Shown here: one piece after another, positions 27,101 to 40,232 of the stretch
Layout of the letters: each line of letters opens with the position of its first letter
Position numbering within the stretch: the stretch's first letter is position 1
Source: Apis mellifera
Lineage: Eukaryota; Arthropoda; Insecta; Hymenoptera; Apidae
DNA: 64,000 nucleotides
NCBI RefSeq assembly: GCF_003254395.2
Contig: NC_037653.1
Coordinates: forward strand, 1,488,001 to 1,552,000
Reading direction: 5' to 3'
Translations under genes and position numbers: made by a program
The notes under the pieces: generated by a model
Told to the model about the DNA's origin: nothing
Seen by the model: only the letters and a program-made list of their open reading frames with translations
The model's database searches: none

Positions 27101-30100
27101 ATCATGTATCACAATCAAACATTAGTATATGTAGTATACACGTCGATGGAATGACTTGTATGTCTTGTGTTAAAACTATTACCGGTGAGTAACAAAAATT
27201 CTTTGAATCTTGTTCGCAACGAAAAAGAAATTATTGGATTTTTTTTCTTTTTTTTCCATGTCAGGAGTTTTATCGGAGAAATCAGGAATAAAACAAGTGA
27301 ATGTTAGTTTAGAGAACAAGGAAGCAAGAGTTTCTTATAGCGATAACGATGTAACAGCTGAACAAATATCGGGATTCATTGAAGAAATGGGTTTTAATTC
27401 GTTTGTTAAAGAAGTAAATGGGATGGTTTATAACACAACGATTAATTTAAACATTAATCCTCCAGACAGTGGAAATGTCTCGTTAGAACTGAATGGAGGA
27501 GGTGATGTGAAAAAAGAGAATCAAACAGCAAAATGCTTCTTACATATAACGGTAAATATTACATAAAAAGAAAGAATAAATGTTTCAGAATATCACTAAC
27601 GATTAATTAAGATAAAACTTGTCAATGTTATCAATCTTTTTCTTTATGTATTTATAACTATAAATCTTATTTTCCAAGATGCAAAAATATTATGTATTAT
27701 ATTATATCTGAGATTCAGATGATTAAATTTGAATTAAATCTAGCTTGATCAAATAAAATATTCTTCATATTTGCTTACACAATGCTATATAATTTTATCT
27801 ATAGATGACACCTTTGATTAATATATATATTTATGATTTATCGAATTTATCATAAGTGATTTATATGTATATCTTATTTTCCAAATGATTTCTTTTCAAT
27901 TATAAATAATTAATATAAATTGATAAATTTTTTAATTGCATTTTTTAAATATTATAACTAAATTATTTTCAATTTCAAATCATGACAATATATAATATAA
28001 TATATAAAATTAATATAAAATTCTTAAATTATTAAAACTTACCTATAAATCTATCTCAAATTTTACTCAAACGTGTATAAATACGATGTACTGAATGAAA
28101 AATATTTTTTTATATAAAATTTTGATTTGTAAATAATAACTGAATAATTTTCTGAAATAAATAAATTATATTTTTTTTATTTGAAATCGTTGATAAAATA
28201 AAAGATACGAAAATGAGTGAGAAATGCATGAAAAAGGAAGACATAAATTCTTTCATTTGTTTGAAATCAGTTAAAAATCAGTAATAGACTGAAAAAAAAT
28301 ATCATTCTATTTTTTTCTAAAGAATAACATTGTCATTCGGCTTATCTCTTTGTGATTTGTTGTTATCTTGAATCTTATGTTTCATCCCGTCCGAAAATAA
28401 GGTCAAACCAAATAGCATACTTTATCTATAATAAGTAATCGCAAGCGATTCGTTTATTTCGTATAAAACTATATCTTATCTAAAAATTAACATGCAAGTT
28501 ATATATATATATATATTTAGTTTGTTTAGGAAGAAATCATTCAATATGATGACCTTGACAATATATTTCAAGATCAGAATCTATCTCAATGTAATAAATT
28601 CTTATTGATTTCTATTCTAAATATTAAAAATTAATTTAATATAATTATAATAAATAAACGCTAATAAGCTGTTTCATCGAATATAGTATTGGATTTGACA
28701 ATTTATAATTGTAATTTTCTTGACGAAAATTTCAATTTTCAAGGATTTTATATTTTTCTTCATTTCTCATTATTCTCTATATTCTCCGTTTTTCATATCA
28801 ATCGATTACTGATATCTTTCAAAATTTAATTTCAATTAATTTTCGGATTGTTGTTTTAAAATAAATTGTTATAATGATTACTATAATTGTTACTTAAAGG
28901 GAATGACTTGTGCTTCCTGTGTTGCTGCCATAGAAAAACATTGTAAAAAATTATATGGTGTAAATAGTATTTTAATTGCATTGATGGCAGCCAAAGCAGA
29001 AATTACATTTGATCCGGATAAGATAAGAGCAGTAGACATTGCATCCAGCATATCCGAATTGGGTTTTCCTACTACTTTGATTGAGGAACCCGGCACAGGG
29101 GAAGGTGAAGTTGAATTGAAAGTAAGCTTTTTATTCAATTTCAATTTCAATTTCGCCGTTAAAGTCATTTATTTCATATGATTTATAATTAATGAGATCA
29201 TTTTTAATTTTGATTTTATAGATTGCAGGTATGACGTGCGCATCTTGCGTGAATAAAATAGAATCAACTGTGAAAAAATTGCCAGGTGTTCATTCGGCAG
29301 TAGTTGCGTTAGCAACTCAGCGTGGTAAATTTAAATACGATGTAGAAAAAATTGGCATTAGAGATATTATTGAATGTATTAACAAATTAGGTTTCACAGC
29401 CATGTTATTTAGTAATAGAGATAAAGAAAATAGAGATTATTTGGATCAAAAGTAAGCATTATTTTCTATTAAATAAATAGAAACATTATACTATTATATT
29501 ATTTTATATTATATATTTTTACAGGGAAGAAATAAATAAATGGCGAACTGCATTTTTAGTTTCTTTAATTTTTGGTATACCATGTATGTTAGCTATGACA
29601 TATTTTATGGTGGATATGTCTATTGGTGAAAAAACACATAAGGATATGTGTTGTATAGTACCTGGTCTTTCTTTGGAAAATCTAATTCTTTTTATATTTT
29701 CTACTCCAGTTCAGGTAATTGAGTATTTATTTAAATTGAAAAATAATTTTTTTAGAAAATTAATAGAATAATATTTATAGTTTTTTGGTGGCTGGCATTT
29801 TTATGTACAAGCGTACAGAGCTTTAAAACACGGAACAACAAATATGGATGTTTTAATTTCTATGACTACTACAATATCTTATTTGTATTCAGTTGCCGTA
29901 CTTACAGCAGCCATGATAATGCAGGAACATGTTAGTCCTCAAACATTTTTTGATACTCCTCCAATGTTGTTAGTGTTCATAAGTTTAGGAAGATGGTTGG
30001 AACATGTTGCAAAGGTTTTAATTTTTTATTGAAATATCATGCTTACATTATTTACAAAAATTAATAAATCAATAAAATATAATATACTTTTTCAGGGCAA

Positions 30101-33100
30101 AACTTCGGAAGCTTTATCGAAATTATTGTCTTTAAAAGCAACGGATGCAGTTCTTGTTTCATTAGGTCCTAATAATGAAATATTATCTGAACGATTAATC
30201 AGTATAGATTTAGTACAACGAGGAGATATATTAAAAGTAGTGCAAGGTGCTAAAGTTCCTGTCGATGGCAAAGTTCTATCGGGTCACTCTACTTGCGACG
30301 AAAGTTTGATTACTGGAGAAAGCATGCCAGTGCCAAAAAAGAAAGGGTCAGTTGTAATAGGTGGCTCGATAAATCAAAATGGTCCACTTTTAATTACTGC
30401 CACACATACAGGAGAACATACAACATTAGCACAAATTGTACGATTAGTAGAAGAGGCACAAACAAATAAAGCACCTATTCAACATTTAGCCGATAAAATA
30501 GCGGGTTACTTCATTCCTCTTGTTATAGCTGTTTCTATAGTGACTTTAATTATTTGGATAATAGTGGGATATATAAATATAAATAGTTTACCAATTTCGC
30601 ACAATGATCAAATTAATAAACAGGGAATGAATAGAGAAGAGATTATATTTCAGTATGCTTTTCGAAGTGCTCTTTGTGTATTAGCAATAGCTTGTCCATG
30701 TGCTTTAGGATTAGCTACACCAACTGCTGTTATGGTTGGTACTGGAGTTGGCGCATTAAATGGTATTTTAATAAAAGGTGCTGAACCTTTGGAAAATGCG
30801 CACAAAGTTAAATGCATTGTTTTTGATAAAACCGGAACGATAACACACGGTGTATTAATGGTAACAAAGATAAGTCTCTTTGTAAATGAAAAACTTTGTT
30901 CATTAGCAAAGTTCTTAGTTATTGTTTGTACAGCTGAAGCAAATAGTGAACATCCAATTGCATCAGGTAAAATATTGAAAATTTTTATACATATTTATTA
31001 AATTTAACATAAAATTTTTAGTAAATCTTGTTTTTTTTTCTAAAGCGATTGTCCGGTACGTAAAGGAAACAATAGCTTCCGAAACAACTGGAAAGTGTAT
31101 GAATTTTCAAGCAGTTGCTGGTTGTGGACTTAAATGTAAAGTGTCATATATTTCAAATATATTGATCGATGCATTAAAATCTGAGAAAATTATTAACTAT
31201 ATTAATGAGGTAAAAAAATTATCTTCTGGAACATATACCTTAAACAATGTGCCAATCGATGTTACGCCAATTACAAATACAAGTCAAGAAAGACAGAATT
31301 TGGATCTGGAATTATTATTGAATCCAGATTCTCATGGTGATCAAAGTAATCCTGAGGATGTATATGAAATATGTATTGGTAATAGAGAATGGATGCGAAG
31401 AAATGGTATAAATATACCACAAGAAGTCGAATTAAAAATGGTTGCTGAAGAAGAATTAGGATGTACTGCTGTTTTAGCAGCAGTAAATAATGTATTAGTA
31501 GCTATGATTAGTGTAGCAGATACAGTTAAACCAGAAGCTCATTTGGCAGTTTATACTTTAAAAAAAATGGGTTTAGAAGTTATTCTATTAACTGGAGATA
31601 ATAGAAAGACAGCTGTTTCTATTGCCAGACAAGTAAACTACTTGATTTTATTTAGTAGTTTATTTAGTAATTTCATTTACTCATCTTTTATGAATTTATT
31701 TATTATTTTATCATTTATATAGGTTGGTATTACTAGAGTATTTGCAGAAGTGTTACCTTCGCATAAAGTTGCTAAAATTCAACGTTTACAAGATCAAGGA
31801 TTAAGAGTTGCTATGGTAGGAGATGGTGTTAATGATAGTCCAGCTCTTGCACAATCAGATGTTGGTATTGCAATATCTTCTGGCACAGATGTTGCTGTAG
31901 AAGCTGCTGATGTAGTTCTCATGAGAGTAAGTTAAAATAATTCTTTTTTAATATTTTGTTTTTTATATGTTTTATATAATAATGTTTTATATTAATAATA
32001 ATAATAATTTAGAATGATCTTTTGGATGTTATTGCGTGTCTGGATTTATCAAGAAAAACGGTTCTTCGAATAAGGCTGAATTTTTTATTTGCTAGTATCT
32101 ATAATTTATTGGGTATTCCCATTGCTGCTGGAATATTTAGTTCTTTTGGATTCTTCCTTCAACCTTGGATGTCATCAGCAGCAATGGCATTAAGCTCAGC
32201 ATCTGTAGTTGGCAGTTCTTTGTTATTAAAATTGTAAGTATTAAATAGAAAAAATTTCATATTTAAAAATGAAAAATAAAAGAAATAACAATAATAAAAA
32301 AAAATATAATATTATATTATTTATTTTATTTTTAGATACCATAAACCAACAAAGGCTACATTAGAAACATCAGAATATTTATTAGCAATGCATGCTCATT
32401 CTACTGCAAGAATGATTGATTTAGATACAATATCTCTTCATCGTGGTTTAGATGATTCTGTGTTACCCATTATGCATAGATCGACATCGACATTATCCAG
32501 GTATGCTCAAACTACTCCTATATTTTCAAAATTTATAAGAAATTGTAACAATCCTACTGCTTGATAGAATTTGACATTAAAATTATAAATTGATATTTTT
32601 CTTAATTATAACACACTAATATTAAGGTGTCAGTTTTTAATAAATTTTATGTGCTTGTTCTTTATTATTTACATCATTAATATTGTATTAAACTAACAAA
32701 AATATTAAGAATGTTTATTTAAATGGAAATTATGATAAAACTAATTTAGTTTTTGATGTCATGTGAGTTATGTTTTTGATAATATATGTAATTTTTTTTA
32801 TAAGTAGTAAATTTTTTATCAATATTTTAATTATATTGTAAAAGAATAAAACAGGCTGTGAACTTTAAATTAATTTTATGAAAACATTTCATTAATCAAA
32901 TAATGATTTATTATTAATTAAACTATTATTAAAACTATATAAGACTGATTAAAAGAAGTTTTGTCCAATAAAAATTAAATAATTACAAAATATAATATCA
33001 AAATAATACTTTAACAGGAACATTTTTAATTTTATTATATGAATTGTAAATATTGTACTAAATGTAAATAATTGATATTAAATAAGATATATTTTATTGT

Positions 33101-33899
33101 ATATCAATTTCAATTATTGTAAGAAAATTTTGTAAATAAATATTCATATCTTTTAAAAATCCATATGTTATCTATTAAATAAATTATTTGATCCTAAAAA
33201 TTTGCTTATTTCTTAATCTTTGTGAGTTTTTTGCATGTTTTTACAGTTTTCATCTTTTATGATCTATATGTGTATTAATGTAGTTAAAAATTGTCTTGGA
33301 GATTTATGATGTTGTAGTAGAAAATTTGTGAGAACTCTCAATCTTTTTGATTGTAAGAATATTGTATGTAATTGTAAATTTTTTCTTTGCTAATTTGGCA
33401 GTATTTGATTAATATGCTTACAGAAAAAAGAAAGAAAGCAAATAACAATAATCTATAAAGTATATTATAATTATTATAATTTGATTATTAAATTATATAT
33501 TTTAAATAACATTCCACTAATGCTTATATTATTATAATAATTATTCATTAACATTAAAAAATTTAGATGTCTTATGAAATATTTTGCTGTATATTAGCTT
33601 AATATAAAATGATGTGATATAATTATAAGAAATAATTCATGAAATATAAGAATATCATCAATAAATATAAAATAAGGTAATATGTATATTTTAATCTCTA
33701 TAGTAATACTTAATATTTTGATATTTTTATAATAAATTTGATAATTCATTCATATTTCAATTGCAGATTATTTCGAAGATCAAAGGATGATATCGAAGGT
33801 CGGCTTCTAAGTGAGGATGTTGATGAAATTGATTTGATAACTGATTTTTCTGGTTATCGAAAAAATATAAAGGACCATACAAATATAACACCATTATAA
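18180..33899 (+). CDS. ATP7: Copper-transporting P1B-type ATPase ATP7 (15 coding exons)
   Basis: Pumps Cu(I) from cytosol into the secretory pathway or out of the cell. Exons: 18180-18246, 18366-18423, 26727-27184, 27265-27551, 28900-29121, 29222-29451, 29525-29714, 29781-30014, 30096-30966, 31046-31632, 31723-31926, 32013-32233, 32336-32500 and 33767-33899; phases close, giving 1308 residues. (By this listing there are 14 coding exons; a 5' UTR exon precedes them.) Four N-terminal metal-binding domains carry MxCxxC: GMRCQSC (Cys97/100), GMTCMSC (186/189, split by an intron), GMTCASC (294/297) and GMTCASC (370/373). The core has TGES (655-658), CPC (782-784), DKTGT (826-830), the SEHP histidine site (866-869), TGDNRK and GDGVND (1101-1106). 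Four metal-binding domains agree with Drosophila ATP7 rather than the six of mammals. The C terminus has RLLSEDVDE, a possible dileucine sorting signal. The 42-residue leader from the first two exons is less certain; transcripts starting in the long intron would begin at the ATG at 26728. Confidence 0.96.
21190..21430. mobile_element. Foldback MITE-like repeat, copy 1
   Basis: Carries the family core GAGATAGAG, an 8-nt spacer and CTCTATCTC (21247-21272), then an arm resembling TTTCAATTGCTTGTAATATAATAAATAA and an end near ATTCTGTATATA. Non-coding. Boundaries are approximate and no target-site duplication could be fixed in such A/T-rich DNA. Confidence 0.45.
21455..21812. mobile_element. Foldback MITE-like repeat, copy 2 (degraded)
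   Basis: Shares with copy 1 and the 24.6-kb copy a CTATCTC core (near 21613), the CGCTTTATTTAATATAAAATT arm, the GGATATTTTTGCATATCAA segment and the end GACTCTGTATATA. The opposite arm is weaker. Assignment rests on shared segments seen by eye. Confidence 0.35.
22255..22286. repeat. Perfect 13-bp inverted repeat
   Basis: Arms 22255-22267 and 22274-22286 (CTTATTCACGAAT / ATTCGTGAATAAG) with a 6-nt loop. It includes two CG dinucleotides, unlike the surrounding A/T. It lies in the long ATP7 intron. Confidence 0.9.
22980..23300 (+). promoter_or_regulatory. Putative internal promoter of ATP7
   Basis: A clear GC-richer island with many CG dinucleotides and, near 23167-23180, overlapping TCAGT initiator-like repeats (TCAGTCAGTCGGTCGG). 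No coding frame with family support. A transcript from here on the + strand would reach the acceptor at 26725-26726 and start translation at 26728. The donor that would end the first exon is not obvious, so this stays a candidate. Confidence 0.4.
24308..24328. repeat. Poly-T tract
   Basis: An uninterrupted run of about 20 T inside the long ATP7 intron. Confidence 0.9.
24617..25002. mobile_element. Foldback MITE-like repeat, copy 3 (best ends)
   Basis: About 0.39 kb with imperfect terminal inverted repeats (TAGAGTGTTATTAT at the left, ATTAACACTCTGTA at the right). The arms are also inverted copies of each other: AAAATTGATATATGAAAAT on the left answers ATATTTTTGTATGTCAACTTTT on the right. No coding capacity, so if mobile it would depend on a transposase elsewhere. 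Confidence 0.5.
25841..25893. repeat. TTATAT-type hexamer repeat
   Basis: About eight tandem copies of an ATATTT/TTTATA hexamer with one short unit. Non-coding. Confidence 0.85.
27552..28899 (+). other. ATP7 intron (1.35 kb)
   Basis: Intron between the exon completing the second metal-binding domain and the exon that opens with GMTCASC of the third. A mildly GC-richer patch at about 28320-28460 shows no coding exon that would fit the phase-0 junction. Confidence 0.7.
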
Positions 33900-34999
33900 C
33901 TTGTAAGAATGTCTTTCTTAAATAACTGTATTATTTGTGTGTCTATACGAATACACGAATACTCTTGTATATATTTATATATACTTTATGAATAATATAA
34001 TAATCTGAAATTTAATATTTAATCAGAAAAGTATAATCTTCATTCTGAAACAATTTCAGAATATATTTTATAACTAATTGTTAAATTTTTGATACTAATT
34101 ATTAAGTTGTATAAAATTAAACAAAAAAATTAAGAATATGTTTTTATAGATCTGTTATTAATTGCTTTTTTTACATTAAGTTTATCAATAGTATTATCAT
34201 ACTTATATTTTTTAATTATTTAAAGTAAAATAATTAATAACTTTTTATATTACATTACATATGTCTTGTACTTAATATATTTTGTAAAAGATGCAATTAT
34301 TATTTTATATATTTATATTTCAATATAAATATATTAAAATTATATAAATATAATATAATTATTATATTGTAACATAATATTTATAATTCAATATTATATT
34401 TCAAATATTATAAAAGAAAAAAATAAAAAAATCATAGGGACCATGTTGGTTCAATTATGTACAAATTTAAAATGCTTTAAAGTTTAAAAAAATATATTTT
34501 TTATTTGTTCCATAAATACAATGAATTTTTACAACTTAAATAAATTTTAAGAAAACTCAAATAAAATATTATCCAATAACTATAATATTTTGGTTTACAT
34601 AATTATTAAATTATTTTCTCTATTAAAAAAATATATTTTATAAATAAATCTTTTTTATTTATTATAAATATTTTTTAAAAATATTTTTTTATTTCTTTAT
34701 AAAAATGTAAATTGATAGTAAAAAAAGAAAGTTTACATATAAATTATGATATTAATATATTATGTTTATTTCATATTTCAAACTTAAAGCATGTATATTT
34801 AAAATATTTTTAAGGTTTATCTGAAAAAAATTTATATACTTCATATTTGTCTTAAAAATTTATACTGATATAAAATAAATATTGAATATTTGTAATTTTC
34901 TTAAAAAAAAATGAGTACTTATAACATATAAAATTTTATACATTATATAAATTATAACATATAAATTTAATTTATAAAATTTTTAAATATTATAATATT
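33900..34999. other. Convergent 3' region between ATP7 and the Asn-rich gene
   Basis: About 1.1 kb of A/T-rich DNA holding the 3' UTRs of two converging genes. Nothing else can be supported. Confidence 0.6.
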
Positions 35000-36452
35000 T
35001 TAATTATACTGATTAATCATATTAGCACAGGATGGGATGAATGTATTTATTTGTGAATGTATATCATCTGACATTACACTTGAATTTAAATTATAAGCAT
35101 TAAAATTTGTTTGAATATCATTAACACTATCATTAGAAATATGAGTTAATTTTTTGTTATTACATACAGAATATGTATCTGTATAAATAGGTAAGTTAAA
35201 ATTACTTTGTTCATCTAAATGACTTTTAATCAATGGTAATGGATAAGATGTGATAGAATTTTTTACATTAAAACATGATTCCAAGTTTGTGATGTGAGGA
35301 ATGCAAATTGATTGTGCATTTTTTAATGATTGACAATTGTTATTATTTATAGAAGTTGTGCTATTGCATTTATTTAAATAGAAATCACTATAAAAGTTTG
35401 GATTTAATGAGAAATTATTATACTGTACAGGATAATGTATATTATTTTCTTGTGAAATTTCGCTATCATTAGTTAAATTTTCATATTGCATATTTGTATC
35501 AGAAACATTATAAAGTAAATTTTTATTCATATATCTGGAATTTTGATGTTCTTTGGAAATATTTTGTGAATTTATTAAATTACATGTAAAATAATCCTCT
35601 TCTATATTAGAAATTTTTTTAGTGTTTGATTTTGATTGAGCAATATTTTGTATATCATTTAATATTTCCAAATTATTATATTGTACATTATGATTCATAT
35701 AATTATAATTATTATTTGATAAAGTATTTTCTTCATTATAAAGATATTTATTATGTATTCTACTTTCCATATTATTTACTTGAGAAGTTTCTGTACATTT
35801 CAATAGATCTTGATTTATATTTGAGTGTAGAATTTCATATATTTTTGAATTTTCTTCTATATGTTGATTTTCATTAAGATTATTACAATATAGATCTGCA
35901 ATTATGTCTTCATTGTTTTTAGATTTCATATTTTGTATATCAGAAAACTTATCATGAAAATGAATATTTTCATTAAATATATTATTGACAAAATGACTTG
36001 TAAATGATGGTAAGTTCTTATTATTTTTATAATGTCCATCTGATTTATATTTTTTATATAATACATATAATTCATCCTGTGTAAGTGTTGAATAGTTTAA
36101 GGGTTGTTTAAATAAGTAATTTAATTGTTGAATTTGATATTTATATGCTTCTCCATTATATTTTAAAAACATATTTGGAATATTTAAATTTTCTTTAACC
36201 TTCTGACATTTTTTTATATTCTTTTGCTTTAGTTTTTGTGTAACATTCACTTTTTTACAATGTTGTGATAAATCACATTGTTTTTTCTTTTTAGCATTCT
36301 GTAACTATGATTTATATTTAATTTTAATTTCTTTTATTAGCAATAAAATTTTAAAATGTTAAATATATGTATCTTACCAAATTGTTGATTTTTAATGTAT
36401 TATTATTTTTATCTTCAATTAATATATGTGATCTTTTATCTCCTTGAATCAT
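35000..36452 (-). CDS. Unrecognised Asn-rich protein (2 coding exons)
   Basis: I do not recognise the family. Coding exons are 36452-36378 and 36298-35000 (donor TTG|GTAAGA, acceptor GTTACAG), phase 0, giving 457 residues. The N-terminal about 65 residues are strongly basic (KKKKQC, QKLKQKNIKKCQKVK), compatible with a nuclear or nucleic-acid role. Residues about 65-125 look folded (MFLKYNGEAYKYQIQQLNYLF ... TQDELYVLYKKYKSDG). The rest is low complexity, rich in Asn, Ser, Ile and Tyr, with no membrane segment or signal peptide. The ATG is the first in its exon; the frame stays open upstream to an acceptor (ATTTAG|ATATC), so a 5' exon probably exists, with a possible non-coding one near 36680-36800. 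A 433-codon open frame in A/T-rich DNA plus good splice sites makes it a real gene. It is likely fast-evolving and insect-restricted (inference). Confidence 0.75.
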
Positions 36453-37335
36453 ATTGATATCTAAATTTAAGTAGAAATTTATATTATATCTATATTATAT
36501 TTAATAATTTTATTATGCTAATTTTAAAACTAAAATAAAAGATTTATTTTATATCAATTATTAGAATATTCTATTTTAAAAATAATATTTATATTAAAAT
36601 AAATGTTGTGAACTATTAATACAAGTATAATAAATAATAATAATAAATGAATTATTTATGCAATATTTCTTACTTATATTTTTAAATTCAGGATTTACTT
36701 TAAAGTTTATTTCGTTTAGTTTCACTTTCTGTCATTCAGATGTTTTAGAGAATACACGTGATAATATGCAGATGCGTTTCGTTATAAAGTATTTATTTTT
36801 TTTGAAAACTTATTTATTTATTTTTTTTTATTCGTTTATAAATGTATTTAATATAAATTGTTTAAAATATATTTTAATTTTTTTCAAACTATCGATTACC
36901 GATATACTATCATTTTGAACTCATCGAAATAATAGTAACATTCTGTAAAATATATTTTAGTGAATTTTTATTTTTATGGGACACTTTAAAACGATGATCT
37001 TTTATTTTCCCTATTTCTATTTTTAATTCTATACATCTTTAATTTCTAATTAAATATATTAAGATTAATTTCAAGATACTTTCTTATAGAAATACTTTTA
37101 ATTTTTCATATAATGAATAACGAAAACAATATTTATTAAAGAATTTAAATATATATTTTCCTTATAAAAAAGATGAAACAAGGATAGAATAATAGGTTGT
37201 TTTTTTTATTTAAAATATATAATGCATACTATGAATGTTTCTATTTATTGTTTTTATTAATTTAAAAACATTTACATTAAAAAATCTGTAAATATAAATA
37301 TGAAATATAAAAAGATTATATAAAATATTTTAATT
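36453..37335. other. Spacer between the Asn-rich gene and Siva
   Basis: Contains the Siva 3' UTR (minus-strand AATAAA signals at 37253-37258 and 37244-37249) and, at about 36680-36800, a GC-richer patch. On the minus strand this patch could be the promoter and non-coding first exon of the Asn-rich gene, with donor-like GTAAGA near 36670 and an 11-codon upstream frame. Confidence 0.45.
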
Positions 37336-38165
37336 TTATCTATAACAATTAAGACATTTATTTTGTTCTTCATTATCATATCTGTAAAAATAAAAGAAGT
37401 TTAATTTTCTAATACTATAATATAATATATATAATTTAATATATATTAATTAAACTAACTTACGTGGGTAAAGAACAGTTTTGACAAAATAATTCTGAGC
37501 AATTGATACATTCAAAAAGACAAAAATTACATAAAATTTGATCACAATAGGAACATTTACTAAACATGTTTTGATTTATTATTCGACTGCATTCACAAAG
37601 ATCATATTTTGGTTGAATATTCTTATAAAAGATAAAAAAAAGTAAGATATTAATTTTATTTTAAAACTTTAAAACGTTTATATTTGTTTGTATATTAAGA
37701 CAAAAATATTTATAATAAAAAAATATATCTAAGAATTAGTAAATGATTAACTTACCTTTGTAACTTTATCTGCTCGTAATAATTCTAATTTATTATTTAA
37801 TATCATTTGTTTTTGAATACGTTCAGTTTTGGATTTACAACAGGATTTCGACGATGGTATATTAATGGGATCTAATTCTGTAAAAGTATTTAATCTTTGT
37901 GATAATGTTTTAACACCTTCTTTTAATAAATCCATTGTTTTCTCTATATGAAATAAAAAGAAAAATTAATGTCTATCATTATATTAATATTATATTTATA
38001 TTTATTATAATATTTCGTTTGAACATCTTGTATTATAACCTCCATACCATAGACATTTTTCATTCGTTCCTCTTGACAAACACCGTTATCTACTTGTTTC
38101 TGACATACGTGTACTTTCAATTGAGGTAATAAATTATCCTCAAAAGGACATGGACGTTTTGGCAT
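37336..38165 (-). CDS. Siva: Apoptosis regulatory protein Siva (4 exons)
   Basis: Homologue of mammalian SIVA1, a small zinc-binding adaptor that interacts with the tails of TNF-receptor family members such as CD27 and with Bcl-xL and p53-pathway proteins. Exons, in transcript order: 38165-38048, 37943-37756, 37621-37464 and 37381-37336; 169 residues against 175 in human SIVA1. The start MPKRPCPFEDNLLPQLKVHV is nearly the SIVA1 start. The first junction gives VYEKTMDLLKEG, aligning with VFEKTKRLL. This decides the donor (GTATGG) over the read-through frame. The C-terminal 65 residues are Cys-rich (CECS, CSYCDQILCNFC, CINCSELFCQNC, CLNCYR), the zinc-binding region of the family. Same strand as, and about 0.9 kb upstream of, the Asn-rich gene. 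Confidence 0.92.
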
Positions 38166-38307
38166 TTTTTAACTTAAATTAATAAACAAAAGATTTATAT
38201 ACCGCCAAAATTTTATAACATCTTTTTACGTTTGACATAACAAGTCAACTGATTCATGTAGAAATAAAATATATTCATGAAATACCTTTGGAAGATTATT
38301 TTTAAAA

Positions 38308-38530
38308 ACAAAAATAAATATAAAAGTTGATATAAAAAAATGTCAGTTTAGACTTATTTATTAAGTTATAGTTGAAGTTTCTGTTAAATAAAGTTAGATG
38401 GAAATAAAGAAATGACAATATGACAGAGATAGAGTTCTCGCTCTATCACTGTTTTGCTTCATTTAATAAATTTCAACTGACATTTTATATATTAAGTTTT
38501 ATATTTATTTTGATTTCTAAAATCGAGAAA
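38308..38530. mobile_element. Foldback MITE-like repeat, copy 4
   Basis: Core GATAGAG, a 6-nt spacer and CTCTATC (38428-38447), flanked on the left by ATAAATATAAAAGTTGATAT and TTATTTATTAAGTTATAGTTGAAG. These are inverted versions of the right arm of the 24.6-kb copy. The right arm here is shorter. Non-coding. Confidence 0.5.
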
Positions 38531-40232
38531 ACTTTAAAAACGTTTCATGAATATATTAACATTTTTTTTAAATATTTTTAATTTACATATTTATATATTT
38601 TTTTAAATATTTTTAATTTATATATTAATCTCTAATCTAATAATTTATTATTGTATTATGAAACTTAGAATTATGAAATCATATATTTTTATAATCATTA
38701 ATTATTTTTATAATTTAACAAATTTATTTTACATATAAATTATTATAATGAAAAATAGAATATATTTTCTTAATTGATATAGGTTATTCTAATAATATAA
38801 ATAGATATAATAAAAAATTGATATATATTTAATCTGGGAATTATTAAATTTACAACAAAATTAGTAATATTTGTTTATTAGTAATGTTGCATTATTATTA
38901 CTTTTATACATATTTGATATTGGCCATCAACAAATATGTTACAATTTTCATCTCCCCACATTCTCATGTTTATTCGTTTGCTTGAAAACTAACGATATTA
39001 TTTTATAATAATACATAATAATCCATAGTCATTGCGTGACAAGTACCAGTAGTATTCGTTAGTACAATAATTGTATAATTGTACACTGTATTTGTAGCTT
39101 TCTTCACAGATAAATTATTATATAAAAAATAATTAAACAATTGAATGCAAATTTTATTCGATAAAATTGAATAAGTTAGAATAATTGCGATTAAATCAAT
39201 TTAAACAATAGAAGACGATATGCATTTATGATCGCGAAAAAAGAAATGGTTTAATTAATTTGTGGGACCGTGAGACACTTGAATCACAATATGCGTACAC
39301 CGTTGCCGTGGTTTCAGAAATTGAATATTTAAAAGCTAGTTCTTTTGCTACAATGCGGAACAAGAGTTTCAGGGCAGAATCGTTTTTTCTTTCTTCGTAA
39401 AAAAATAGTTTACTGCAAGTGCATCGAATTTAGCGCAAATCCCTAATTCCTCTGAACACAACCGTTCAAATTTTATGGATAAGTTCGTCGCCAAATGCTA
39501 TATTTCAAAAATGGTTAGTCGATTTTACAATATAGTAACTATTTCAATTTTTGAAATAATGTAATAGAATTTATTTTTCTCTAATTTATAATATTGAAAT
39601 GTATTTTTCTTAAAAATTTTTAATAATTTTTTCGAAACTTATAATATTTCATTGATATCGATTTATATTATTTGATTATTCCATTGCTTGTCCATATCCA
39701 TATCTTAAATAATTATATACTATATATAATTTTTTGATTTTTATAATTTAATGATTTTTATAATGATTAAGAACAAATTAAGAATAATCGACATAACCAT
39801 CTTTCGTTAGAAGTGTTCTTTATTTGCAAAATAAGCGACAGTATTAAGTATTTTGTAACTTTGTCGTAATCGGCTATAGTGAGTACTTATGTATATTGCT
39901 GTACTCATGCGACGATTAGATAGTTTGTCTTTCCATATTTCGAAATTTTTTTCATGAAAACCGACCAAAATTCTAATACTTTAAATTCTGCATATGTTTC
40001 AATATTTCATTAATGAAATTAAATAACTTTCATTTTCTTTAAGAAATAATATATCAAAATAACAATTATAAATAATAATTATCTTTGCTTTATATTATTA
40101 AATTTATATTTTATGATCTTGTATATATTTCGAATTATTTATATTATATACTAAATAATTTGTAATATTTATAGATCGGTTTCCATTAGAATTTCGATGA
40201 AAATTCAAACTCACGCAGCAAGTTAAGCGAAA

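Noticed and set aside
37935..38165. 73-residue read-through form of the Siva first exon
   Set aside because: Splicing at the GTATGG donor restores the conserved VYEKTMDLLKEG junction; the read-through tail is A/T translation.
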